Assembly (NCBI GenBank): GCA_030530315.1
Contig: JAUMVG010000026.1
Span: 1 to 43,336 of the forward strand
From: Clostridia bacterium
GTDB lineage: Bacteria; Bacillota; Clostridia; Christensenellales; Aristaeellaceae
DNA: 43,336 nt
Direction: 5' to 3'
Numbering within the stretch: the stretch's first letter is position 1; each line of letters starts with the position of its first letter. Of this stretch, positions 1 to 8,345 are shown in pieces. The notes under the pieces are model-generated. The model did not search any database, was not told where the DNA came from, and was given only the letters and a program-made list of their open reading frames with translations. A program made the position numbers and the translations under genes.

Positions 1-516
1 TTGCCGGCTCCTTCATCAGTCCTTTTACCTTGTCGCTATTTTAGTGACATTGGTCGATCCGGCGCTGACTTCTTTTTGTACAAGCCGGTCAACCTGCGTC
101 GCCTTCCGCAGATCATCCACGAGTGCCACAGGAACAGAGCGCTGTCCCGGCTGGGAAAGGCGACCGATGCGCAGAGCGACTTCGAGCGGGATGCGGCCTA
201 TCTGAGGCACAGGCTGGCAAAGCTGGGGATACTCTCCCGGTTGAGCGGCAGCGCCTACCTCGCGGAGGCCGTGCTGTGCATCCAGCAGGACAGCATGCTC
301 TACAGAAACCTGACCCGCGGGCTTTACGCGATCATCGCCGAGCGCAACGGCACCACCGTGTCCCGGGTGGAGCGCGCCATGCGTAACGCCATTTCCGTAG
401 CCTACGACCGGGGCGGACTCTCAGGTGCTTTTACCGAAAGGCCCACCAACAAGCAGTTCATCGCCTATTTGCTTCAGGCGCTGGAGGAGCGCTCCAGCGA
501 ATTTGACGATCTTTAA
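1..516 (+). CDS. spo0A: Spo0A, sporulation master response regulator (C-terminal part, 5' end outside window)
   Basis: The frame is open from the window edge, so the N-terminus is missing. The first ~45 residues read like the end of a receiver domain, with the conserved KP pair after a GADFF strand. After a linker comes the Spo0A DNA-binding domain (about residues 65-165). Its recognition helix reads TTVSRVERAMRNAI, which matches the conserved SRVERA-x-R-x-AI of Spo0A, and it is followed by the RPTNKQFIAYL tail helix. Spo0A binds 0A boxes and switches on early sporulation genes. The phospho-acceptor Asp lies outside the window. The gene points towards recN and is not behind a spoIVB gene, unlike the usual clostridial arrangement. 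Identification of the C-terminal domain is firm; the receiver remnant is short and somewhat divergent. Confidence 0.88.
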   Translation: MPAPSSVLLPCRYFSDIGRSGADFFLYKPVNLRRLPQIIHECHRNRALSRLGKATDAQSDFERDAAYLRHRLAKLGILSRLSGSAYLAEAVLCIQQDSMLYRNLTRGLYAIIAERNGTTVSRVERAMRNAISVAYDRGGLSGAFTERPTNKQFIAYLLQALEERSSEFDDL

Positions 517-605
517 CGCCCCAAACGCGCTCGCCTTCTATTGTATATTTCCCCCGAATATGTTAAACTGTAACCAGAGGAAATGTACATATGGAGGGAT
601 GCGGC

Positions 606-1223
606 ATGCTGACCATCGGTATCTGCGGCGCCAGCGGCAGCGGAAAATCCACGCTCGCCAAAGCGCTCGCTTCGCGTCTGGAGAAGCCCTGTGTGTATAT
701 CAAGCAGGATTCCTACTACAAGGATCATCCCGACATGACCTTCGAGGAGCGGGCCTCCATCAATTACGACGAGCCGGGCATCTTTGAGCACGATTTGCTG
801 CGCGACGATTTGCTCAGGCTCAAGAACGGGCAGCCCATCACATCCAAGGAATACGACTATACTCAGCACCGCCGCTGCGACTCCGGCGCGCTGATCCAGC
901 CCGCGGACGTCGTGCTGCTGGAGGGCATCCACGTCTTCTACGACCCGCAGGTGCGCGACCTGCTGGACTTCAAGATCTACATACAGGTTGACCCCGACGT
1001 GTGCCTGCTGCGCCGCGTCAAGCGGGACATCCGGGATCGCGGGCGCACCATCGAGAGCGTCTACAAGCAATACCTGGAGACCGTCAAGCCGATGTACGAA
1101 AAGCACATCCGCAACTATGTGGAATACGCGGACCTGATCGTCGCCAGAGGCGGCAAAAACGCCCGCATCATCGACATACTGGCCCACTACATCAATTCCG
1201 GCATGATCGATCCCAAGGAATGA
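606..1223 (+). CDS. udk: Uridine kinase
   Basis: This 205-residue protein phosphorylates uridine and cytidine with NTP in pyrimidine salvage in the cytoplasm. A P-loop GASGSGKST lies at residues 8-16, followed by the family's KQDSYYKD segment, NYDEPGIFEHD, the LLEGIHVFYD motif and the RRVKRDIRDRGR lid. Length fits the usual ~207. The frame opens at an ATG at 591, but the ATG at 606 has a GGAGG (593-597) at 8-nt spacing and gives a family-like N-terminus, so 606 is chosen. It lies 90 bp after spo0A and ends at a strong hairpin before the convergent recN. The related phosphoribulokinase family is less likely given the motif set. Confidence 0.93.
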   Translation: MLTIGICGASGSGKSTLAKALASRLEKPCVYIKQDSYYKDHPDMTFEERASINYDEPGIFEHDLLRDDLLRLKNGQPITSKEYDYTQHRRCDSGALIQPADVVLLEGIHVFYDPQVRDLLDFKIYIQVDPDVCLLRRVKRDIRDRGRTIESVYKQYLETVKPMYEKHIRNYVEYADLIVARGGKNARIIDILAHYINSGMIDPKE

Positions 1224-1235
1224 GCGATTCGATAT

Positions 1236-1318
1236 ACACAACGCGCTCCGCGAACCGCGCGGCCTGCCCGTAGGCAGACTGCCGGGAAATCGCGGAGCGC
1301 GTTGTGTTATCCCTTTTT
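1236..1318 (+). terminator. Long perfect hairpin after udk
   Basis: An 18-bp perfect inverted repeat (1236-1253 with 1290-1307) encloses a smaller 5-bp hairpin (1264-1268 with 1273-1277). On the plus strand it is followed by TTATCCCTTTTT, a moderate U-tract. It sits between convergent udk and recN and probably ends udk transcription; its symmetry may also block the opposite strand. Confidence 0.7.
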
Positions 1319-1370
1319 GAAACAGGCTTTGGCTTGCGTTTTCAGCCCTTTCCCTCGCCGTAAACCCGCG

Positions 1371-3068
1371 TTACAGCGCCGCCTTGCGCTCCTCGGCGGC
1401 CTTCAGCATGTGTTCGGCGTGGGACAGGCTGCTCTCGCTGTCGTCTGCGCCGCCCACCAGGCGGGAAATCTCCTGCACGCGGCCCTGCCAGTCCAGGGCG
1501 CGCACGTGGGTATCCGTTCGATTTTCTCCGGCGACCTTCTCCACCAGGAAGTGGGCGTCGCCCAGCGCGGCGATCTGCGGCAGATGGGTGATGCTGAGCA
1601 CCTGCCGGTTCTTCGCGATCAGGCACATCTTTTCACCGACGACCTGGGCCATCCTGCCGGACACACCGGTGTCGATCTCATCGAAGATCATGGCGTCGAC
1701 GCCCTCCGAATCCACGGCGATGGCCTTGAGCGCCAGCATGACGCGGGAAATCTCACCGCCGGAGGCGATACTGGCCAGCGGGCGCAGCGGCTCACCGGGA
1801 TTGGGCGATATCATGAACTCCACGCGATCCATGCCCTGGGACGTCGGCTTCGGTTCGGGGTCCACCCGCACCTCGAAGCGGGTCTTCGCCATGCCGAGAT
1901 CCTTGAGCTGTTCGCAGATCTCCGCCGCCAGCTTTACGGCGGATTCCCGCCGCAGCGCGGAGAGCCGCGCGCAGGCGGCCTTCAGGCTGGCATCCGCTTC
2001 CTTATAGGATTTTTTCAGTCCCGCAATGGCTTCGTCGCTGCCCTTCAGCTCGTTGAGCCGGTCCGCTGCGGCCGCACCAAAGGCGATGACCTCCTCAACG
2101 GTGCTGCCGTACTTGCGCTCCAGTCGGCCGATCATGTCCAGCCGCGCCGCCACCTTTTCCAGCAGTTCGGGTTCGCTGTCCAGGTCGTCCAGAAGCGATT
2201 GAAGCTCGTAGCCGGCATCCTGCACGCCGTAGAACAGTTCTCGAAGCCGTGCCGCCAGCTGGGCGTAGCGCTCATTCAGAGAGGCAATGTGGTCCATGGC
2301 GTCGGCGGAGCGCAGCAGCGCCTCCTGGGCGCTGGGGCTTCGCCCGTCCCCCTGATAGACGAGGGTATAGGCGGTCTCGATGCCGCCGCGGATCCTCTCG
2401 GAATTCTCCAGCATCGCCAGCTTGCGCTCCAGCTTCTGCTCCTCGCCTGCCTTCAGCTTGGCCGCGCTGATCTCCTGCACCTGGAAGGAGAGCATGTCCG
2501 AAAGCCGCTCCTTTTCGGAAGCGTCGTTCATGCGCTTCTTGAGCTCAGTGGCGATTTTGCTCCGCGCGGCGTAGAGGCCAGCGACCTCCGCCCGCGCCTT
2601 CGCATGGGCCTCGCCGCCGAATCCGTCCAGAAATTCCAGATGCCTGGCCGGATTCATCAGCGCCTGGTGCTCGTGCTGCCCATGGATGTCCATCAGCATG
2701 GCCGTGAGCTCCCGCAGCGTCGACAGGGGCACCACCACGTCCGACACGCGGCAGATGTTGCGTCCCTCCCGGTTCAGCTCCCTGCGTATGGCGATCAGGC
2801 CGTCCTCCGCGTCGATGTCATGGGCGCAGACATACTCCATGGCGCGCTCGTTTCCGGAAATGTCAAAAAGCGCCTGCACCATGCCCTTTTCCGCGCCGGT
2901 GCGGATCATGTCCCGATCCGCCCTGCCGCCGAGGGCCAGACTGATGCTGTCCACCACGATGGACTTGCCGGCGCCCGTTTCTCCCGTAAGCACATTGAAT
3001 CCCTGCGCAAATTCGACGCGCAGCGATTCAATCAGTGCGATGTTTTTAATTGTCAGTTCAACCAGCAT
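1371..3068 (-). CDS. recN: DNA repair protein RecN
   Basis: RecN is an SMC-like ATPase that gathers DNA ends at double-strand breaks. The 565-residue length is normal. The Walker A motif GETGAGKS is at residues 29-36, long coiled-coil stretches run through the centre, and the C-terminal head has the ABC signature region (SGGEISRVMLALK) and Walker B (MIFDEIDTGVSG). The ATG is preceded by GGAG at 6-nt spacing. The gene starts 12 bp after argR, as in many Clostridia, and is the last gene of the long minus-strand cluster. No spoIVB follows it. Confidence 0.96.
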   Translation of the reverse strand: MLVELTIKNIALIESLRVEFAQGFNVLTGETGAGKSIVVDSISLALGGRADRDMIRTGAEKGMVQALFDISGNERAMEYVCAHDIDAEDGLIAIRRELNREGRNICRVSDVVVPLSTLRELTAMLMDIHGQHEHQALMNPARHLEFLDGFGGEAHAKARAEVAGLYAARSKIATELKKRMNDASEKERLSDMLSFQVQEISAAKLKAGEEQKLERKLAMLENSERIRGGIETAYTLVYQGDGRSPSAQEALLRSADAMDHIASLNERYAQLAARLRELFYGVQDAGYELQSLLDDLDSEPELLEKVAARLDMIGRLERKYGSTVEEVIAFGAAAADRLNELKGSDEAIAGLKKSYKEADASLKAACARLSALRRESAVKLAAEICEQLKDLGMAKTRFEVRVDPEPKPTSQGMDRVEFMISPNPGEPLRPLASIASGGEISRVMLALKAIAVDSEGVDAMIFDEIDTGVSGRMAQVVGEKMCLIAKNRQVLSITHLPQIAALGDAHFLVEKVAGENRTDTHVRALDWQGRVQEISRLVGGADDSESSLSHAEHMLKAAEERKAAL

Positions 3069-3080
3069 AGCGCGCTCCGA

Positions 3081-3533
3081 TCACCCGTTCAACAGGCTGT
3101 TGAATTTCACCATCAGCGATTCCGCCGCTTCATTGGAGCGCGTGATGATCAGCAGCGTGTTGTCGCCGGCGATGGTGCCCATGACCTCGCTCCACTTCAT
3201 GGAGTCTATGGCTTCACCCGCGGCGTTCGCGCTGGCGGTCAGCGTATTGACGACGATGAGGTTGTTGACGGACTCCATGTTGACGATGGACTCCGCGAGA
3301 ATGCGCGCAAATCTGTCGTTCATGCCCTTCTCCGCCCGCTCCACAGTGGCATACTTGTAGCCGCCGTGTTCAGAAAGCACCTTGAGCAGGCGCAACTCCT
3401 TGATGTCTCGGGAAACGGTGGCCTGGGTCACCTTTACGCCGCGATTCTTCAACTCCTCGGCCAGTTCCTCCTGGGTCTCGATGTCCTTGCTCTCAATGAT
3501 TTCCAATATAAGATTATGGCGCGCGCTCTTCAT
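3081..3533 (-). CDS. argR: Arginine repressor ArgR/AhrC
   Basis: This is a 150-residue arginine-dependent transcription regulator. The N-terminal winged helix (about 1-70) contains ATVSRDIKELRL, the family's recognition helix. The C-terminal hexamerisation/arginine-binding domain contains the diagnostic GTIAGDNTLLII. A GGGAGG lies about 10 nt before the ATG. It is placed between nadK and recN, the standard position in Clostridia and bacilli. No arginine biosynthesis gene is in the window, so its targets are elsewhere. Confidence 0.95.
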   Translation of the reverse strand: MKSARHNLILEIIESKDIETQEELAEELKNRGVKVTQATVSRDIKELRLLKVLSEHGGYKYATVERAEKGMNDRFARILAESIVNMESVNNLIVVNTLTASANAAGEAIDSMKWSEVMGTIAGDNTLLIITRSNEAAESLMVKFNSLLNG

Positions 3534-3590
3534 TGTCGTGAAGCCTCCCGATCTCTGATAGTGGGATGTGCCGGTTCCACCACCCGGCGG

Positions 3591-4445
3591 TCAATGGGTC
3601 CACTCAGACAGCTTGCTTCTGAGCAGCCCGATGTAGTTTTTCTCGCTGAAACGTACAAACCGGGCGCGCCTCTGCGCTCGGCATATGGTGATCTCCCTTC
3701 GGTCTCCCGCCAGCTTCACCACGCGGCGGCCGTCCAGCACTGCCTGTGCGCCGCCCCGGTCGTCCAGCATGCGCACCGTGATGCGCTCATCCGCGGAAAC
3801 CACCACAGGCCTGGCGTTCAGCGTGTGCGGACATACGGGCGTCATCACAAAGCAATCCAAACCCGGCAGCACAACAGGCCCGCCGGCAGACAACGAATAG
3901 GCGGTAGAGCCCGTCGCGGTTGCGATAATGAGCCCATCGCCAGAAATGCAGTCCACAAGATTGCCGTTCGCCTCGTATTCAAGCGAAAGGATTCTCACGG
4001 AGGGCGTGGCGCGCGCGATAACGATGTCGTTCAGGGCGAAGTATTTCTGTTGGTCCAGCCCTTCTATCGTCATGATGGTACGCTCGTCTATGGAATAGTC
4101 TTCCGCAAGCAGCCGATCGATGATTGCGTCACTCAGATCCCCGGTCTCGATCTCCGTCAGGAAGCCAAGCCTGCCGAGATTGATGCCGAGAATCGGTATG
4201 TCGTAGGGAATCGCCTGGTCGAGCCCGGACAGGATGGTTCCGTCGCCCCCCAGGACGATCAACACCTGGCAGAGTTGGAATTCGTCCGTGCGCAGCCCCG
4301 GCAGCATTATCTGCTCGCCGAGACACTCCTCCACGCAGACCTCCACTCCCCGCGCCTGAAGCATTTCAATCAGCCTGTACGCGACCTCAAGCCCCGAGGG
4401 CTTGGAAGAATTCCAGTGGATTCCTACGCAGCGAATGGACACCAC
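3591..4445 (-). CDS. nadK: NAD kinase
   Basis: It phosphorylates NAD to NADP. The GGDGT motif lies at about residues 66-70 and the NADK signature (GDGLIIATATGSTAYSLSAG) in the middle, followed by the NARPVV strand. Length (284 residues) is normal. The start is a GTG. The longest frame begins at a GTG at 4451 that overlaps the GAGGAG ribosome-binding site (4451-4456), so it cannot be used. GTG 4445 (5-nt spacing) or GTG 4442 (8-nt spacing) is the real start. The gene lies between tlyA and argR in the conserved cluster. Confidence 0.95.
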   Translation of the reverse strand: MVSIRCVGIHWNSSKPSGLEVAYRLIEMLQARGVEVCVEECLGEQIMLPGLRTDEFQLCQVLIVLGGDGTILSGLDQAIPYDIPILGINLGRLGFLTEIETGDLSDAIIDRLLAEDYSIDERTIMTIEGLDQQKYFALNDIVIARATPSVRILSLEYEANGNLVDCISGDGLIIATATGSTAYSLSAGGPVVLPGLDCFVMTPVCPHTLNARPVVVSADERITVRMLDDRGGAQAVLDGRRVVKLAGDRREITICRAQRRARFVRFSEKNYIGLLRSKLSEWTH

Positions 4446-4488
4446 AACCACTCCTCATATATATACAATATACCAAAGAGGACTCGAC

Positions 4489-5319
4489 TTACAAGCCCTC
4501 TTTGGAGGATTTAAAAAATTTGTCATAAGCTTGGCAAATTGTGACATCTATCGCATATTCACCGCCGGAAGCAGGCATATCGTCCGAAGGAACCAGGTCC
4601 AATAAGAACTCTATGTTACCTTCCGGACCCCTGATCGGTGAATAATCCAGACCGTTCACCCGCCAGCCCAGCGTGGGAATGAAATCCGTGATTCCACGCA
4701 GCACCTTCTCATGGACCTCCCGGCTGCGCACCACGCCCTTCTCCCCCACCTCTTCCTTTTCCGCCTCAAACTGAGGCTTGACGAGCGCCACGAAGCGCGC
4801 CCCGGGACCCTGCAGCACGCCCAGCGCCGCGGGCAGCACCGCCCGAAGGGAGATGAAGGAGACGTCCGTCGCGCCGAAGCGCGGCCTCGAATCGAAGTCC
4901 TCCGCCTTCAGGAATCGGGCGTTGGTGCGCTCCATGCACACCACCCTGGGATCGCTGCGCAGGCGGTAGTCCAGCAGGTTGTAGCCCACGTCCACCGCGT
5001 ACACCCGGCTCGCGCCGGCTCTCAGCATCACGTCCGTAAAGCCGCCGGTAGAAGCCCCTACGTCCACGCAGACGCAGCCATTGAGGTCGATGTCAAAGAC
5101 CTCCAGCGCCTTCTTCAGCTTGTGTGCGCCGCGGCTGACATAGGCGTCCAGCGTACCGCGCACCCGCAGCGTGTCCCCCGGCTTCAGCAGCTCGCTGGCC
5201 AGCCGGATCTTTCGATCGCCAGCCATCACCCGGCCCTCCATAATCAGCGCCCGGGCGAGCTCGATGGACTCCAGATTCAGATCCTCATAGAGCGCCTGGT
5301 CGGCGCGGCGCTTTTTCAT
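4489..5319 (-). CDS. tlyA: TlyA family 2'-O-ribose rRNA methyltransferase (YqxC)
   Basis: An N-terminal S4 RNA-binding domain (about residues 1-60) precedes an FtsJ-like Rossmann methyltransferase domain with the SAM loop DVGASTGGFTD at 86-96. TlyA proteins methylate 16S/23S rRNA 2'-hydroxyls; the sequence shows the family but not the exact target. Length of 276 residues is typical. The ATG overlaps the dxs stop by 4 bp (ATGA), indicating translational coupling. The name 'hemolysin A' used for this family is misleading. Confidence 0.92.
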   Translation of the reverse strand: MKKRRADQALYEDLNLESIELARALIMEGRVMAGDRKIRLASELLKPGDTLRVRGTLDAYVSRGAHKLKKALEVFDIDLNGCVCVDVGASTGGFTDVMLRAGASRVYAVDVGYNLLDYRLRSDPRVVCMERTNARFLKAEDFDSRPRFGATDVSFISLRAVLPAALGVLQGPGARFVALVKPQFEAEKEEVGEKGVVRSREVHEKVLRGITDFIPTLGWRVNGLDYSPIRGPEGNIEFLLDLVPSDDMPASGGEYAIDVTICQAYDKFFKSSKEGL

Positions 5320-7196
5320 GCTTCACGCCCCTCGATCTGCGCATAGCGCTTTTGTATGCGGCGGGCAATGTCCTCTGCCGTCAGGCGGCACTCGACCAGC
5401 TGCTGCTCGACGGTGGCATGGCCTATGAACCGGTTGGGCACGCCCAGCGTCAGCACCGGCGTCGCGACGCCGGCCTTGCCGAGCACGCCCAGCACGCCTT
5501 CGCCGAAGCCTCCGGCCACGACGTTCTCCTCCACAGTTACCGCAAGGCGGACCTTGCCCGCCTGCTCCAGCAGCATGCCCTCGTCCATCGGCGCGACGAA
5601 ACGCGCGTCCACCACGCCCGCGGAGATGCCCTTGCCCATCAGCTCGATGCAGGCCTGCATCGCCAGGGAGACCATGCGCCCCACCGCGAATATGATGACG
5701 TCCTTGCCGGCGCTGAGCAGCTCCCACTCGCCGATTCTGAAGCTCCTCTGGCTCTGTATGCCAGGACCCATGTCCTCGCAGTTCTTGGGATAGCGGATGG
5801 CCATGGGCGCGTTGACGTCCTGGCTGAGATCGATCAGCATCTTCAAATCCCGCACGTCCCGAGGCGCCGCGATGATCATCCCCGGCATGGTGCGCAGGTA
5901 GCTGAGGTCAAACACGCCCTGATGGGTGGCTCCGTCCTCGCCGACGAGGCCGGCCCGGTCGATCAGGAAGGTCACAGGCAGACCGTTCCGGCAGATCTCC
6001 ATCAGGATCTGGTCATAGGCGCGCTGGAGAAAGGTGGAGTAGATGGCCACATAGGGCTTCATGCCCTGGCTGGCCATGCCGGCGGCCATGACCGCCGCGT
6101 GCTCCTCCGCGATGCCCACGTCAAAGAAGCGCTCCGGGAACGCCTCCTGGAAGGCGTCCATGCACGTGCCCCCGGGCATGGCCGCGGTGATCGCGCAGAT
6201 GCGGATGTCGTTCTGCGCCAGCTGCAGCAGCTGGCGGACGACGATCCTGCCGGAGGCGGTCGCCGTCTCGCCCTTGCGCTTCCCGGAATCGATGTAGAAC
6301 GGCGCAACGCCGTGGTAGACGTCCGGATGATCCTCCGCGGGTTCGTAGCCGCGCCCCTTTTGGGTGACCACGTGGACCAGCTGGGGCTGATGGTCGTTCC
6401 GCGTTCGCCGAAGCACCCGAATCAGCTGTTTCAGGTCGTGTCCGTCGACGGGACCGATGTACTTGAACCCCAGCGCTTCGAAGAACTCGCCGTCGATGAA
6501 CAGCGAGCGCACCATGTTGCGCAGCTTTTCCAGCAGCCGATACAAGCCCGTCGCAAACCTGTTCTTGCCTTCAAGGCGTCTGCGGACGCCCTGCTTGACG
6601 GCCAGATAACCCTTGCTCTGGCGCAGCCGGGTCAGGTAAGCGCTGACCGCACCGACGTTTTCGGCGATGGACATGTCGTTGTCGTTCAGTATGACGATCA
6701 TGCGCGTTCCGCTCTGCCCGGCGTCGTTCAGCGCCTCGTAACACATGCCGCCGGTGAGCGCGCCGTCGCCGACGACCGCTACAACCTCGTACTCTCCATG
6801 CATGATGTCGCGGGTCCGCACAACGCCAAGCGCGGCGGAAATCGCCGTAGAGGCGTGTCCCGCCGTGAAGGAATCGTATTCGCTCTCCTCGAGCTGGGGA
6901 AAGCCGCTGAGGCCGTCCTGCTGGCGCAGCGTTTTGAAGCGCTCATAGCGCCCGGTGAGCAGCTTGTGGGCATAGGACTGGTGTCCTACGTCCATGAACA
7001 GCTTGTCGTCAGGCATGTCCAGCACGTAGTGCAGCGCGATAGTCAACTCCACCATGCCCAGATTGGAGGCCAGATGGCCGCCGCTCTCGGACACCACCTG
7101 GATGATCTCCTGCCGCAGCTCGCCTGCCAGCTGCTTCAATTGCTTCAAATTCAGTTTTTTCAGGTCAGATGGGTCGTGTATCTGTTCGAGAAGCAT
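5316..7196 (-). CDS. dxs: 1-deoxy-D-xylulose-5-phosphate synthase
   Basis: It condenses pyruvate and glyceraldehyde-3-phosphate, the first step of the MEP isoprenoid pathway. The thiamine diphosphate site GDGALTGG begins at residue 143, with the downstream NDN and the transketolase pyrimidine domain (GIAEEHAAVMAAGMA). Length of 626 residues is normal. The longest frame starts at a TTG at 7211, but the ATG at 7196 has GGAGA at 8-nt spacing and is preferred. It sits between ispA and tlyA in the conserved cluster, supplying precursors for the adjacent prenyl synthase. Confidence 0.96.
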   Translation of the reverse strand: MLLEQIHDPSDLKKLNLKQLKQLAGELRQEIIQVVSESGGHLASNLGMVELTIALHYVLDMPDDKLFMDVGHQSYAHKLLTGRYERFKTLRQQDGLSGFPQLEESEYDSFTAGHASTAISAALGVVRTRDIMHGEYEVVAVVGDGALTGGMCYEALNDAGQSGTRMIVILNDNDMSIAENVGAVSAYLTRLRQSKGYLAVKQGVRRRLEGKNRFATGLYRLLEKLRNMVRSLFIDGEFFEALGFKYIGPVDGHDLKQLIRVLRRTRNDHQPQLVHVVTQKGRGYEPAEDHPDVYHGVAPFYIDSGKRKGETATASGRIVVRQLLQLAQNDIRICAITAAMPGGTCMDAFQEAFPERFFDVGIAEEHAAVMAAGMASQGMKPYVAIYSTFLQRAYDQILMEICRNGLPVTFLIDRAGLVGEDGATHQGVFDLSYLRTMPGMIIAAPRDVRDLKMLIDLSQDVNAPMAIRYPKNCEDMGPGIQSQRSFRIGEWELLSAGKDVIIFAVGRMVSLAMQACIELMGKGISAGVVDARFVAPMDEGMLLEQAGKVRLAVTVEENVVAGGFGEGVLGVLGKAGVATPVLTLGVPNRFIGHATVEQQLVECRLTAEDIARRIQKRYAQIEGREA

Positions 7197-7215
7197 GTAT
7201 CGTTTCTCCAATGTG

Positions 7216-8121
7216 TCATTTGGTGCGGTTCACCATGGAATCCACGAGTTTGACGAAAAACTCCGATCGTCCCGGGAAGCGCCCGAGGGCATCCAGCGCC
7301 TGCCGATGGAGCCGCTCCACCAGCGCGCGGGTGCCGTCGATGCCGTAGGCGGAAACGCAGGTCAGCTTGCCGCTTTCCGCGTCCTTACCCAGCGTCTTGC
7401 CCATGTCGTCCTGGGTCCCCACCACGTCCAGCAAATCGTCCGTCGCCTGGAACAGCAAACCAAAGGCGCGGCCGTATTCCGTCAGCGCCGAGAGATTCGC
7501 TTCGTCAGCGCCGCACAGCCGGGCAGCGGCCCTGAGGGGATAGATGAACATGCAGGCCGTCTTCCCGTACTGAATGAAATCCAGCGCCTCCGGCGTGCTC
7601 ACCCGGTTGTGCTCGCAGTACAGGTCCATCACCTGGCCAGCGATCATGCCCGTCACGCCCGCGCCGGTGGCGATCTCACGAATGGCCAGCAGGGAGTCAG
7701 CGGCGCGTTCGGGATGGGCGCAGGCCGCCGCGAGCATCGTCTCGAAGGCGCAATTCAGCAGGCCGTCGCCCGCGAGGATCGCCTGACCCTCGCCGAAAAC
7801 CACGTGGTTCGTAGGGCGTCCGCGCCGCAGCGTGTCGTTGTCCATGCCCGGCAGGTCGTCGTGGATCAGGGAATAGGTGTGGATCATCTCCACCGCGCAG
7901 GCAAAGTCCAGTGCCGCGTCCACGTCGCCGCCCAGCATTTCCACCGCCGCCAGCAGCATGCTGGGACGCAGGCGCTTCCCGCCTGCCGAAACGCTGTAGC
8001 GCATGGATTGGCTAAGCAGCCAGGGCATCTCTCCGATGCGATACCGGTTCTCCTCGACGACAGCCGGGATCTCCTCCAACCGCCGGTTGACCATTTCGGC
8101 ATAGTCCTTCAACGTCTTCAT
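7216..8121 (-). CDS. ispA: Farnesyl diphosphate synthase (short-chain polyprenyl synthase)
   Basis: A 301-residue all-helical prenyltransferase. The first Asp-rich motif DDLPGMDND starts at residue 88 and the second, DDLLD, at 228. The Tyr five residues before the first motif (HTYSLIHDD) agrees with farnesyl-length product control as in E. coli IspA; this is inference. The gene overlaps the xseB stop by 4 bp (ATGA) and ends 19 bp before the dxs start. The xse-ispA-dxs order is standard in Clostridia. Confidence 0.95.
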   Translation of the reverse strand: MKTLKDYAEMVNRRLEEIPAVVEENRYRIGEMPWLLSQSMRYSVSAGGKRLRPSMLLAAVEMLGGDVDAALDFACAVEMIHTYSLIHDDLPGMDNDTLRRGRPTNHVVFGEGQAILAGDGLLNCAFETMLAAACAHPERAADSLLAIREIATGAGVTGMIAGQVMDLYCEHNRVSTPEALDFIQYGKTACMFIYPLRAAARLCGADEANLSALTEYGRAFGLLFQATDDLLDVVGTQDDMGKTLGKDAESGKLTCVSAYGIDGTRALVERLHRQALDALGRFPGRSEFFVKLVDSMVNRTK

Positions 8122-8339
8122 AGTGCCTCCCCGGCATCCAGGGGCTGCTCGCCCGCTTCGGTGAGCACCTGGATCCGCCTGTCGCTCTCATCCAATATCG
8201 CGTTCAACCGGTCGCGCAGCTTTGCCGCGCGTTCATAAGCCTTGAAGGAATCCTCCAGGCTCATCTGTCCGGATTCCAGGGTTTGGACGAGCTGTTCCAG
8301 CTCCTGCATGCCCTCTTCAAAGGTGAATTGTTCATTCAT
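8118..8339 (-). CDS. xseB: Exodeoxyribonuclease VII small subunit
   Basis: A 73-residue helical protein that binds the large subunit XseA. It has the family's FEEGMQELEQLVQTLESG start and LEDSFKAYERAAKL second helix. It starts 6 bp after xseA and overlaps ispA by 4 bp, so all three are translated from one message. Confidence 0.93.
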   Translation of the reverse strand: MNEQFTFEEGMQELEQLVQTLESGQMSLEDSFKAYERAAKLRDRLNAILDESDRRIQVLTEAGEQPLDAGEAL

Positions 8340-8345
8340 AGCACA

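Noticed and set aside
1302-4514. Open frame of 1070 codons on the plus strand
   Set aside because: It lies exactly antisense to recN, argR and nadK, has no ribosome site or family motifs, and its composition (His, Gln, Arg, Gly rich) is that of reverse-strand shadows in GC-rich DNA.
5352-7253. 633-codon plus-strand frame opposite dxs
   Set aside because: Shadow frame; no start site or known domain.
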